DNA of 22,774 nucleotides from Polysphondylium violaceum (lineage: Eukaryota; Evosea; Eumycetozoa; Dictyosteliales; Dictyosteliaceae). The DNA lies in the NCBI GenBank assembly GCA_000277445.1, contig AJWJ01000390.1, forward strand, positions 1-22,774, written 5' to 3'. Shown in pieces: positions 10,921 to 19,055 of the stretch. Within the stretch, counting starts at the first letter, position 1; each line of letters opens with the position of its first letter. A program made the translations under genes and the position numbers. The notes below the pieces were generated by a model. That model worked only from the letters and a program-made list of their open reading frames with translations, had not been told where the DNA came from and made no database searches.

Positions 10921-12144
10921 TATATAATATTTGATACCAGTGATAGATGATATGGTTTATGAATAAATGAACTTAGTTTTAATTTCTTTAAATATATTTT
11001 CCATATAAGGGAAAAATAGTATTTTTCTTCGGCATATAAACTAATTTAAGTGTAAGTGGATGATTGCATCAACAAAATTGCTTAAACTTAGGAGGGGTAA
11101 GTAGATTGATTTGATATAATTTCAACATCTATATTTTTTTACCAGATTTTCCCACTACTTTTTTTTTATAAAGTATCGGTGATAATTGTTTTCAAAACTA
11201 TACTGTAGCTTGTATGTAAACTAAAGACAAAAACTCTAAAGGTTAGGTATGAAACATAGTCTTTCTTTGCCTCTTAAATTTGTTTAATTTTCGAATTGAG
11301 ACTTTTAAATATAGGAATTCGGTTTTAATTAGTTGATGAAACGATTCCTATCTTTGATTCAGGAATTATCCACAAAATGATGTTTCCAATATGGGAACCA
11401 TTTCATATGAATATATGAGAAGCTATATAGAATGACTAATATTGTTACATGACCTAAATTTTATAAAGATATCAAAGACAATTATTCTTTAAATTAAAAA
11501 TATGACAAAAAATTTTATTCGAGAAAACATTTATCATTTGTTAATTCATTTTAAATTTTATTTTTAAAAAAAAAAAATCAATGGATAATTTAACTATCAA
11601 TATTGTTGATGTTATTCCGAAAAAAATCAAAATGAAAAGATGATGATTTCAAACATCAACCATTAGATTTATTTAAAAATTTCCCAATATAGAATTGTTT
11701 GCATCATCTTGGACATTGATATTATTATTGTAAATATCATTATTCTCATTACCAAGTTCAATGATATCATCCAAAATAGCTGCAAAACATTAATATAAAA
11801 ACTCTGGTGGTTACACAAAATATTATTGAAAAAAATATGTACTATTCTTCCCACACTCAAACTCTACTTGTTTTAATTAAAAATAGTGGGGTAATTATTC
11901 AGTTTGGTTTTTTACATAGAATATTGATTTTATCCAATAACATTCCATCGGTCTATGTTGACATCAACACTATAATTCCGAAAGCACATAATAAATATCT
12001 TTTTTACTTTTGAATTAAAATTTTCGAAATCATATAAATAGAAAATTGATTAATTCATTTTTTCAATAAAAACAATACTAAACAACTTTTAAAATTATTT
12101 ATTATTACTAATTATTTAAATATTTATATCTTTAAAATTTCAAA
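10921..12144. other. Divergent intergenic region between micro-genes 3 and 4
   Basis: This 1224-bp A+T-rich region holds the presumed promoters of micro-gene 3 (minus; degenerate palindrome at 11061-11074) and micro-gene 4 (plus; palindrome at 11956-11969). On the minus strand, 11667-11781 could be read as a 3' exon after a TTTTGCAG acceptor, giving a short acidic peptide (ILDDIIELGNENND...), but no first exon or relative is visible, so no gene is called. No RNA gene or repeat family is recognised. Confidence 0.45.
11956..11969 (+). promoter_or_regulatory. TGTTGACATCAACA inverted repeat upstream of micro-gene 4
   Basis: This is an exact copy of the element before micro-gene 2, in the same orientation and at nearly the same distance (175 bp before the start codon versus 174 bp). 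The surrounding sequence is not obviously alike, which argues for selection on the site. Confidence 0.74.
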
Positions 12145-12369
12145 ATGATTTTCCGTATGTATTATTTGTTTAATAGAATCAATGAATTTTGCAATTTACT
12201 AATTAAAATATTATTTATAGAAACCATTGCTTTTTCCTTTAATAACTCTTTAAAAGTTAATTCAAAGATCAATTCATCAATCTTTAATTCTCAAACCCAA
12301 AATAATCAAATTGCTACTAAAAAGAAAACAGCTGGTTCATATTTTACTCAACCAATGTTTTCAATGTAA
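12145..12369 (+). CDS. Micro-gene 4 of FTQPM-tail family, 52 aa spliced
   Basis: Exon 1 is 12145-12154 (ATGATTTTCC), the intron is 12155-12220 (66 bp, GTATGT...TTATAG, phase 1) and exon 2 is 12221-12369. The product starts MIFQTIAFSFNNSLKVNSKI and ends KKKTAGSYFTQPMFSM. The intron is a multiple of three and has no stop, so the unspliced frame is open over the full span and would give 74 aa with a hydrophobic insert; the spliced form is preferred because it restores the family N-terminus. The palindrome is 175 bp upstream. The GATCCGAATC element lies 46 bp after the stop (12415-12424), as in micro-gene 2. The next gene, micro-gene 5, is convergent. No function is known. Confidence 0.87.
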   Translation: MIFRMYYLFNRINEFCNLLIKILFIETIAFSFNNSLKVNSKINSSIFNSQTQNNQIATKKKTAGSYFTQPMFSM

Positions 12370-12580
12370 ACTTATAATTCTTCCTATACAAATCTATTTA
12401 TAAAATAAAATATTGATCCGAATCTTGTTTTAAAAATTTAAAGTTTTTTTTTTTCTCTTTTTTAAATATTTAAAGATTGGATGGATTTTTCCCTTAAGTA
12501 ATGGGAACATTAAATTACAATAAAAAAATAAGAAATTTAAATGAAAATTGATTTTAGTTTGTTTATTTTTTAATGAATCT

Positions 12581-12796
12581 TCACATTGAATAATATGGTT
12601 GAGTGAAAAAAGGGTTTGTAGATTTTTTTTTGTTTGATAAACAATTGTTTTGTTGATTTGATGTAAAAACAATTTCATTAGAAATCTTTGAACTATAGTT
12701 AACTGGTTTTACTAAAGAAGAAATAATAGATTCTATTAAAATATTAGAAAAATGTTAAATAAAGTATTTAAAATAATAATACATACTGAAAATCAT
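12581..12796 (-). CDS. Micro-gene 5 of FTQPM-tail family, 53 aa, TGA stop
   Basis: Exon 1 is 12787-12796 (ATGATTTTCA), the intron is 12733-12786 (54 bp, the shortest of the set, GTATGT...AATAG, phase 1) and exon 2 is 12581-12732. The product starts MIFKSIISSLVKPVNYSSKI and ends NKKKSTNPFFTQPYYSM. It stops with TGA, which is rare in dictyostelids where TAA dominates; an in-frame continuation would be short. The intact frame, splice sites and tail argue that it is functional. The palindrome at 12982-12994 lies 185 bp upstream. It is head-to-head with micro-gene 6, 824 bp away, the tightest of the three pairs. Confidence 0.85.
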
Positions 12797-12981
12797 TTTA
12801 GGATAAAATAAATAAATAAATAAATAAATTAAATAATTAATTAACTTTTAGAAATAAATAAATGGTTATAGTTTTATAAAAATAAAGAATGGAGCCATCA
12901 ATTTATATGTTGTGCCTTTTCAAATGAAAAAATGAAAATTAATTAATTCTATTAAATTTTACTGATTTCAAAACACGAATG

Positions 12982-12994
12982 TGTTGATGTCAAC
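12982..12994 (-). promoter_or_regulatory. TGTTGATGTCAAC inverted repeat upstream of micro-gene 5
   Basis: The element matches the family palindrome except for the outermost base of one arm. It is 185 bp from the start codon of micro-gene 5 and read in the same orientation relative to the gene as in the other copies. Confidence 0.7.
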
Positions 12995-13386
12995 TGGATT
13001 CGTCTTGTTTCATTCTAAATGAGACAACCAGTACTTCATTTAGTTTGATAACTTTTTCAAAACAATGATTCGATAACAATTAGATGAGCAACACTGGTCA
13101 ACTTACTGTATTGAACATACATTAAAATCACAATTTCAAAGAAGAGAAGCCAACTGACATCTCATCAACAATATCACGTTATTACTCTGTTTTTTTTAGA
13201 AATTTTTTCAGTTTAAATTAAGAGACAGAACAATTGATCATGAGTTTAAAACAATCTCTTTTAAATTCTTAAAATTATTGAGATTAGTTGTTTTCAAATT
13301 GGATGTGGATTCTTCCAAAAAAAGGGTGTGGTAATATGAATTAACTAATGAATTTATTTTTACCCCATTATAATCTCTAAATACTA

Positions 13387-13442
13387 TGTTGATGCTAACA
13401 TTCTATTTACACATGTACTTTAAAGGTAATGTTGTCAACAAC
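13387..13442 (+). promoter_or_regulatory. Degenerate palindrome plus GTTGTCAACAAC element upstream of micro-gene 6
   Basis: TGTTGATGCTAACA (13387-13400) keeps the arms of the family palindrome except for a changed TC pair. Thirty bases on, AATGTTGTCAACAACATT (13429-13446) is an inverted repeat with 7-bp arms; its core GTTGTCAACAAC recurs as reverse complement before micro-genes 8 and 9. The second element lies 178 bp from the start codon, where the main palindrome sits in other copies, so it may have taken over that place. Confidence 0.55.
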
Positions 13443-13620
13443 ATTAAAATACCGAATATAGTGTTATGACTTTTCACTGTTGTAACAATCGAGGGTATAT
13501 AATTGAGAGTAAATATTTTACTTTTTAAAATAAAACGAAACAAAAAACTAAAATTCTATAACTAAAAATTCGATTTATTAATTCTATATTATTTATTTAT
13601 TAAACTATTTATAAAATAAA

Positions 13621-13850
13621 ATGATTTTTCGTATGTGTCATCAAAATTTACACCATATATACCAGTCTTGCTGACTGTTTTCTTTACTTTAGAAAATATT
13701 CAATTTTCATCTTTCAAATTATTGAACTCCTCTTCATTAAAAATTAATGATACTAAATTTAAAGAATTGGTTTTCGAAAATAACCAAACACAATCTATGA
13801 AAAAGAAAACCCAATCTTATCATTTCACTCAACCAATGTTCATGATGTAA
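13621..13850 (+). CDS. Micro-gene 6 of FTQPM-tail family, 55 aa
   Basis: Exon 1 is 13621-13630 (ATGATTTTTC), the intron is 13631-13692 (62 bp, GTATGT...CTTTAG, phase 1) and exon 2 is 13693-13850. The product starts MIFQNIQFSSFKLLNSSSLK and ends MKKKTQSYHFTQPMFMM. It shares the H-F-T-Q-P-M-F-M-M ending with micro-gene 3. A second, out-of-gene copy of the tail coding sequence (ATTCACTCAACCAAGT, about 13864-13879) follows the stop, as if the end of the gene had once been duplicated. No known function; no signal peptide or membrane segment. Confidence 0.87.
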
Positions 13851-14186
13851 ATTATTTTATCTAATTCACTCAACCAAGTACTCAGACTTTTCAATTTTCT
13901 GGTCTCTCTAATTGGAAAACTCCATAATTAGACTTTCTATACATATCATCATTTAAGAAATAAAAATTTATTTATCAGATACTATTCTCCATTAAAATTT
14001 TTTTTTCTGTTGAAACTTTTATCTATTTTTATTTTTTGGGGTGAAAATATTGGATTGCAATACAAATAATGTGGGGTGATGAATTTACAAAAAATATTTT
14101 CTCCCCCTTTACCACAACTTTTTTGTTTTTCCAAAATATTAATATATATGCATGTATATTGTTTCATTTAATTAGGAGAAAATAAT
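13851..14186. other. Intergenic region between micro-gene 6 and ankyrin-like gene
   Basis: This 336-bp stretch holds the 3' end of micro-gene 6, including the echo of its tail coding sequence at 13864-13879, and the presumed promoter of the gene starting at 14187. T-runs are common. No palindrome of the micro-gene type is seen here, in keeping with the next gene being of another family. Confidence 0.5.
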
Positions 14187-16151
14187 ATGAAAGATATAAA
14201 CTTTTTTACAGTTTTTAGAAATATTTTCTTGAAAAATTATATTTTTAAATTTTGCAAATATGATAATAAGATTAGTTACAATTATTATGATCTTCCCTTG
14301 GGATATCTTGCTAAAACAAAAAGATGGGATTTATTTGACGAAAAATTAAATAGTTTTGTATACAATACTGAAAATGAAACATCAATAGATAAAATGGTTG
14401 GTTTATCAGAAAAGGATCTTTGTCTATTTATCAAACACAATCAATGCTATAACAGATTTAAAAAATTGGAAAATATTACTCATTTTCTTGATAAAATTGA
14501 AAAGGCTGGGCTTTCAAAACTTCTCTTTTATTCAATCAAGCATGGTAGTAATGATAAAAGAATAGTTGAAGACATTTTAGATAAAAGTACAATGGCTGTG
14601 GATAAAATTCTAAACAATTATTATTTGACAAGTCCTCTACCAAGATTAGAATTATTTGACATGGTTCAAGATAGATTTTTCGATAATGAATTATATAAAA
14701 TCTTTTTAAAACAATCGAATTTCCAAGAATATCAACTTGCAAAACATATTTATCATGCAAGATTAAAAGAAAAAGATTTTATGTTTGAAATTAGCAAATT
14801 ACCAATAGAGATAATCGAATTTCTTAGACTAGAACAAGCTGAAATTTATGTAGGAAGTTTACCACCACTCCATTATAATGCTATAGATTTTATCTTAGCA
14901 TTCCCATACGACAAAGAAAAAGTAGAATATGATTTTAAAAAGGCATTTACAATGGGAAACATAAAGGTTTTGACTCAAATGTTTTTAATTGACCATGACA
15001 GACCATCTGTAGAGTTTTTAAATTGTTCAATGTGTACATGTCCAAATATTGAAACTTTTGATTTCATGATTAAAGCTTATGGTCAAGAATTATGGCCGAC
15101 ATTAGAGTTTACAGTTTTACATGATCTAGATTTAGTAAAAGAAATAATTAATAGAGATTTTAAATTTTCATCTATTAGTCTTTCAGCCAAATATGATATT
15201 TTGGAATTCTTGGTACAAAACAATTATTTGGAAAATGTTGATTTTGTTGGAAGATATCACAACACATTTCATGATGATATTCGAGTAGTGAAGCTTTTAT
15301 TTCAAAAATATCAATCAGATTTTAAAATACTACCATTTTATACATCAACCACACCAGAAATTATAAAATATTGTTTGGATATAGGCTGTTTTGATTCAAA
15401 CTTCCCAGATGATTTGATTCCTTTCTTTCATTTAGATGTGTTTATTGATATTTTCAATAGGTTATGTAAAATCAATTTAACATTTAAAAACTTTTTTGTT
15501 ACTAATAGAGAAGAAAACAAAGAAAGATTAGGATTATTGTGGATGGCTTATCAATCATCAAGCTCTTTTAAAAGAACAAGAATAGATGGATTCTTTAAAG
15601 ATTCAGAAAAAACTTTAGCCTACTTTAATTTAATAAGACAAACAACTGGTAAACATTGTTTGTTTGATTTATTTGCTTACAGTTTAAACGGAATTCAGAT
15701 CCATGATTATATAAATTACAATACTCTTTTCCCGTTTCAAGCTCCCTTTTCTCACCAACTACAAATTTTGGATGGTTATGATGGAGATTTTAACCCTTTA
15801 TTGTTTTTACTACATGATTCAATGCATTATACAGTTTATAAACTCACTTTTTATATTCAGCAGTTTATTAAGAAGAATTTTGACCCAGTGAAAGTAACTC
15901 GTGTGGCCTTTAAATATTTTACTGGTGAATATGAATTTAATATTTTAAATCAAAAATCAAAGCTCATTGGATCTTTTGTTTTAGAACCTTTTGAATTTCT
16001 TGATATAATGGTAAATGATCCAACTATTAAAATCTCTATCAGTTTTTTACAAAATTTTATAAACTATCATCTAAATACCAATACATTCGACAAAAAATCA
16101 AACACTTATTGGAAATATATTCAGTTATTGAAATCAATAAAAGTTGACTAA
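14187..16151 (+). CDS. Degenerate ankyrin-like repeat protein of a dictyostelid-expanded family, 654 aa
   Basis: This is a single-exon gene. The N-terminus FFTVFRNIFLKNYIFKFCKY fits the V-F-R-N-x-x-L-x-x-x-I-F start that I recall from large paralogous families of dictyostelids annotated as ankyrin-repeat-containing or hypothetical. The body is helical and repetitive in character, with units such as ELFDMVQDRFFDNELYKIFL, DLVKEIINRDFKFSS, KYDILEFLVQNN and EIIKYCLDIGCFD, which resemble eroded ankyrin helices (x-x-L-V-K-x-L-L-x pattern). There is no transmembrane segment or signal peptide. Such proteins are probably interaction scaffolds; no partner can be inferred. The ATG at 14187 is the first in frame after an A-rich leader, as dictyostelids prefer. 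The gene uses more A/T-ending codons than the 1-8 kb genes. It interrupts the micro-gene array and is probably a member of a rapidly expanding family. Confidence 0.75.
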   Translation: MKDINFFTVFRNIFLKNYIFKFCKYDNKISYNYYDLPLGYLAKTKRWDLFDEKLNSFVYNTENETSIDKMVGLSEKDLCLFIKHNQCYNRFKKLENITHFLDKIEKAGLSKLLFYSIKHGSNDKRIVEDILDKSTMAVDKILNNYYLTSPLPRLELFDMVQDRFFDNELYKIFLKQSNFQEYQLAKHIYHARLKEKDFMFEISKLPIEIIEFLRLEQAEIYVGSLPPLHYNAIDFILAFPYDKEKVEYDFKKAFTMGNIKVLTQMFLIDHDRPSVEFLNCSMCTCPNIETFDFMIKAYGQELWPTLEFTVLHDLDLVKEIINRDFKFSSISLSAKYDILEFLVQNNYLENVDFVGRYHNTFHDDIRVVKLLFQKYQSDFKILPFYTSTTPEIIKYCLDIGCFDSNFPDDLIPFFHLDVFIDIFNRLCKINLTFKNFFVTNREENKERLGLLWMAYQSSSSFKRTRIDGFFKDSEKTLAYFNLIRQTTGKHCLFDLFAYSLNGIQIHDYINYNTLFPFQAPFSHQLQILDGYDGDFNPLLFLLHDSMHYTVYKLTFYIQQFIKKNFDPVKVTRVAFKYFTGEYEFNILNQKSKLIGSFVLEPFEFLDIMVNDPTIKISISFLQNFINYHLNTNTFDKKSNTYWKYIQLLKSIKVD

Positions 16152-16708
16152 CCACATTGGTCAAAATATATTTTTTTTTTACTTAATTTAATAATCCAAT
16201 AGAATTGGAAACAATTAAATTTATTCGTTTTCAAACAGGAATATATACGTAGATAAATCAATTTCATCTATAGTGTGCAAATTGCTAACAATTTTTATAT
16301 ATCAAAGGGGTTTATACAAAAATTTATTAAAATATTACCCCACGCCCTTTGACAAAAAGAAAAGTGATTATAACTACATTTTTTCTTAAGAATAGATAAA
16401 AGCAGGCGCGCAATAGCAGAGAATATTATTACTCCTTAATAACCATAAAGAGGTTGTTGGTTGACACAAAATCACATAAATCAATAAAATCCCGAATCGA
16501 AAAAAACAAAGATCTCCAAAATCGTATTATGGATTATTTAATTTATTATTTACCAAATATCAATTTGATATATATACACAAATCAATTTATTTTTTTATA
16601 TCATTTTCATTCAACTATCAATTTATCAACTCTTACCTTTTAGTCAACAATATCGGTCTTTCTTAATTCTTTACTTTACCTTATTTATTTATTTATTTAT
16701 TTTCCAAG
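16152..16708. other. Intergenic region upstream of micro-gene 7
   Basis: This 557-bp stretch lies between the ankyrin-like gene and micro-gene 7, both on the plus strand. A partial relative of the family site (GTTGTTGGTTGACA, 16453-16466) lies about 240 bp before the start codon; it is not a clear palindrome. TTTA repeats run just before the gene (about 16679-16702). An open frame at 16454-16666 is low-complexity and not supported as a gene. Confidence 0.45.
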
Positions 16709-16931
16709 ATGCTCTTCAGTATGTAAAATATTTATATATATTTGAAATAATATTAATACTTTTCATAAAAATACTATTATAGAATCCATTGCTTTCTCTT
16801 TAAATAACAAATCCTTAAGAAACAATGTCTCTTCAAGCATTCAAGGATCAATTTCCAACAACTCTCTTAGCCAAAGCAATATGATTGCCAAAAAAGCTGG
16901 TTATTTCTCACAACCATATTTTGGTTTATAA
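16709..16931 (+). CDS. Micro-gene 7 of FTQPM-tail family, 52 aa, diverged tail
   Basis: Exon 1 is 16709-16718 (ATGCTCTTCA), the intron is 16719-16782 (64 bp, GTATGT...TATAG, phase 1) and exon 2 is 16783-16931. The product starts MLFKSIAFSLNNKSLRNNVS and ends AKKAGYFSQPYFGL. It is the only copy that begins MLF and the only one that does not end in Met. It also lacks a clear upstream palindrome, so it may be under different control or be drifting. The reading frame, splice sites, double Lys and F-S-Q-P core are intact. It stands alone in the array rather than in a head-to-head pair. Confidence 0.83.
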
Positions 16932-17245
16932 ACACCTGGTCAAGTTCAAATTTCATATCAATTTTTTATCATGTTTCTTTTTTTTTACTTTAGATGATAT
17001 TAGGTTCATCTAAATAGTTTTGTTTAATTTTCTTTTTATAATTTCCCGTATTTTTTAAATAAATCTCATTTTTTATATTCAAATCTTGATAAACATGTAT
17101 ACATTTATTTATTTATTGATAATTAAAATAAAAACTACTACCCCCCATTTAAAATTTACACCCCATCATACAATCTCACCACGTACTATTTAACTGTTCA
17201 CCCTCCACCACATATCACGCAAATGAATTTAAAATGCACCATATA
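16932..17245. other. Convergent intergenic region between micro-gene 7 and orphan gene
   Basis: This 314-bp stretch contains only A+T-rich DNA and a short C-rich part near 17140-17215 (several CCACC/CCCC runs on the plus strand). Both flanking genes end here. No feature is recognised. Confidence 0.45.
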
Positions 17246-17755
17246 TCAAATGGCTGAAGAGGCAAACGTTTGGACATGTACAACTTGGTCATAGGAAGAC
17301 TCCAAATCAATGGGAGGACCGGTACAGGGATGTTCTTTGTGGGGACATCGGATGGTGTCTTCATTATTTATTTGTCTGTACCAATGAAAGTGATGACAAT
17401 ACTTTCTAAACTCTTTGTTTGTAATAGACTCTTGCACACATTCTATTATTCTTTTATCCACATCCAAATGAGACAATGTGAAACCAGGCTCGAGTTTCTG
17501 GCCCTTGTATCTGAATCTCCAGTACAACGCCTCTATGCATTGTTTGCCCATCATAACGCCACCGATAAGAGAAGCGAATCTATTGAGGCAAATATGATGA
17601 AATCCGTTACTGTGTGGCACGAGATTACACACCATACCGCGCTCACTGTGTTCCAAAAAGGTTGTGTTGGAACCATAGATCTTGGTTGTCAATAAATAGT
17701 CTATTATAATGGTAATGTTTTCATCTGTTAAACTATTAACGGTAATCAAATCCAT
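17246..17755 (-). CDS. Hypothetical protein, 169 aa, Cys/His-containing orphan
   Basis: A single open frame starts at an ATG preceded by an A/T-rich leader and ends in TGA. I do not recognise the family. The N-terminal LTDENITIIIDYLL is helix-like. The central part reads HSNGFHHICLNRFASLIGGV and MGKQCIEALYWRFRYKG; the C-terminal part has YCHHFHWYRQ and CPHKEHPC, so a metal-binding role is possible but unproven. An opposite-strand frame (17270-17695, 141 aa) overlaps almost entirely. The minus-strand frame is chosen because it is longer, has an A-rich start context and leaves the right spacing to micro-gene 8, whose strand it shares. Base composition is richer in G+C than its surroundings, as expected of real coding sequence here. 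An intron or missing exons cannot be excluded. Confidence 0.6.
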   Translation of the reverse strand: MDLITVNSLTDENITIIIDYLLTTKIYGSNTTFLEHSERGMVCNLVPHSNGFHHICLNRFASLIGGVMMGKQCIEALYWRFRYKGQKLEPGFTLSHLDVDKRIIECVQESITNKEFRKYCHHFHWYRQINNEDTIRCPHKEHPCTGPPIDLESSYDQVVHVQTFASSAI

Positions 17756-18003
17756 TATTTAAAAAGTAAACACCTATTATTATTTAATCTAATCTAGTTG
17801 TGCATTATTTTGAAATAATTCATTTTTTAATTTTTGATTTTGTATTTATTTCATCATCACCCCACACAAACACAAAATAAAATAAATAAAAAAAATATAT
17901 TTTTGAAGAGAATAAATAGAATCGGAGATGCATATTTGCATATAGTTTATTAAATAAATAATCATATTTAACATTTTTGTAATGACACAATAAGTTTCTA
18001 ATT

Positions 18004-18246
18004 TTACATTGAATACATTGGTTGAGTAAAAAATGGTGATGATTTCTTTCCACTTGTCATATTATTACTTTCAGTGAAAATAATAGATGATGATGAACCA
18101 TTAATCATTGATTTAGTGGTGTTTTTTAATGATTTGTTTAAAGAGAATGCAATGGTTTCTAATTATTAAATAAATAAATATTTCAATTAATATTTTGTAA
18201 AACGGATTAAATCACTCATTTTTAATTAATACATACGGAAAATCAT
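18004..18246 (-). CDS. Micro-gene 8 of FTQPM-tail family, 54 aa
   Basis: Exon 1 is 18237-18246 (ATGATTTTCC), the intron is 18159-18236 (78 bp, the longest of the set, GTATGT...AATTAG, phase 1) and exon 2 is 18004-18158. The product starts MIFQTIAFSLNKSLKNTTKS and ends GKKSSPFFTQPMYSM. It is almost identical to micro-gene 9, from which it differs by one extra residue in the tail; both belong to the tandem duplication. A GTT repeat (about 18313-18330; CAA on the sense strand) lies in the presumed 5' leader, as before micro-gene 2. The palindromes at 18440-18452 and 18503-18516 lie upstream. It is divergent from the 592-aa gene, with 809 bp between start codons. Confidence 0.88.
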
Positions 18247-18439
18247 TTTATGTTTTTGTTTTAAATATGATAAATAAATAATTTAAATAAATAAAATTGT
18301 ATTGGATTGTATAGTTGTTGTTGTTGTTGCTGTTTGATTGAATGATTAAAAAAAAAGATGATATCCATATTTATATGTTTTCCAAATTATGTATTTAAAA
18401 TCAATAGATATATTAAGTTTTGGTTTTCAGGATTTATTG

Positions 18440-18452
18440 TGTTGATGTCAAC
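18440..18452 (-). promoter_or_regulatory. TGTTGATGTCAAC inverted repeat upstream of micro-gene 8
   Basis: Same element and same orientation to the gene as before micro-genes 1 and 5; 193 bp from the start codon. It could also serve the divergent 592-aa gene, about 600 bp away. Confidence 0.7.
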
Positions 18453-18502
18453 TCTGACTGATGATATTTGTTTGAGCGCAAAATCCGTTGAGTGTGTATG
18501 TG

Positions 18503-18516
18503 TGTTGTTGACAACA
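18503..18516. promoter_or_regulatory. TGTTGTTGACAACA inverted repeat, second element
   Basis: This imperfect palindrome lies 50 bp beyond the first element. It is preserved exactly in unit 2 (21573-21586), and its core is the reverse complement of GTTGTCAACAAC upstream of micro-gene 6. It contains the half site TTGA/TCAA only once intact, so it is a related but distinct site. Confidence 0.5.
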
Positions 18517-18980
18517 AAAAATTAAATCAACTATTTTTAAATATGTAGTTGTGTGGTGGGGTTAAATTAATTTCTTATATAGAGATTCGATTTCCTTAAT
18601 TAAAAATCTAACAATGTATGACACTATGTATTATAGTTTTTATTGAATCCTCTATCAAAGTAAACTCATGAAAATACTTGTTATCACAATTTTTTTTCAT
18701 GTTGGGACAGGTTGGGAAGAAAAATGTAGTTTGAACGTTCTTTCAGATGTTTAGATTGATACCTATTAAAGTTTTGAAAACTTCAACGAAATTAAGCAAA
18801 CGCTTTGGTATAGGGGAACTTTATACCATAAAATATGCTTTTCTTTTAAACTTCACTGAAAAAAAAAAAATTCTTTTTATTAATTTTTGCCTTTTTTTTT
18901 AGCAAGAGATATTTTTAAAGCCCCAACAATCAATCATTGATTTTTATAATGAATTTATTTTTTATTTTATGTATTGATAG

Positions 18981-19007
18981 TTGAAGCATAGTTGTATCCA
19001 ATCAACA
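18981..19007 (+). repeat. 27-bp segment inverted relative to duplication unit 2
   Basis: This piece begins TTGAAGCATA and ends CCAATCAACA. In unit 2 the corresponding place (22102-22128) carries its reverse complement with 25 of 27 bases matching by eye. Its ends carry TTGA and TCAA, a short inverted pair that could have promoted the flip. It lies about 50 bp before the start codon of the 592-aa gene. Confidence 0.75.
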
Positions 19008-19014
19008 CACTTTC

Positions 19015-19050
<36 letters not shown>
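19015..19050 (+). repeat. ATA trinucleotide repeat, about 12 units, in 5' leader
   Basis: This is a pure trinucleotide run directly before the start codon of the 592-aa gene. If translated in the frame of the gene it would read as Asn codons, so a longer N-terminus is formally open, but no ATG precedes it in frame. The second copy of the gene has only a TAATAAT remnant here, so the run expanded after duplication. Confidence 0.85.
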
Positions 19051-19055
19051 TAAAC

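Larger units (their letters stand above)
12797..13620. other. Divergent intergenic region between micro-genes 5 and 6
   Basis: This is an 824-bp shared promoter region. It contains the palindrome of micro-gene 5 (12982-12994), a degenerate one for micro-gene 6 (13387-13400) and a second type of inverted repeat (13431-13442). A further loose pair (CAACTGACATCTCATCAACA) lies near 13150. No coding frame is supported. Confidence 0.5.
18247..19055. other. Divergent promoter region of duplication unit 1
   Basis: This 809-bp region lies between micro-gene 8 (minus) and the 592-aa gene (plus). It contains both inverted-repeat elements, a stretch of about 150 bp (18490-18650) that is nearly unchanged in unit 2, a conserved block AGAGATATTTTTAAAGCCCC (18905-18924, also in unit 2), the 27-bp inverted segment and an ATA repeat. 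Confidence 0.6.

Noticed and set aside
11667-11860. Short minus-strand frame with a possible TTTTGCAG acceptor, read as ILDDIIELGNENND...
   Set aside because: No matching first exon, no family pattern (no Lys block or tail) and no relative in the window; it may be chance or a remnant.
12145-12369. Continuous 74-aa frame over micro-gene 4
   Set aside because: The intron happens to be open and a multiple of three; splicing at GTATGT...TTATAG restores the N-terminus shared with eight sister copies.
16400-16440. Short G+C-rich patch (AGCAGGCGCGCAATAGCAGAG) considered as RNA gene or tRNA part
   Set aside because: No cloverleaf, A/B box pair or stem of useful length found by eye.
16454-16666. 70-aa plus-strand frame before micro-gene 7
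   Set aside because: Low-complexity A/T-driven sequence with no conserved feature; lies in the presumed promoter.
17270-17695. Plus-strand 141-aa frame
   Set aside because: Overlaps the longer minus-strand frame, which has a better start context; treated as its shadow, though not excluded.
18981-19055. N-terminal extension of the 592-aa protein through the ATA repeat (poly-Asn)
   Set aside because: The frame opens with TTG rather than ATG, and the second copy starts at the ATG matching 19056.
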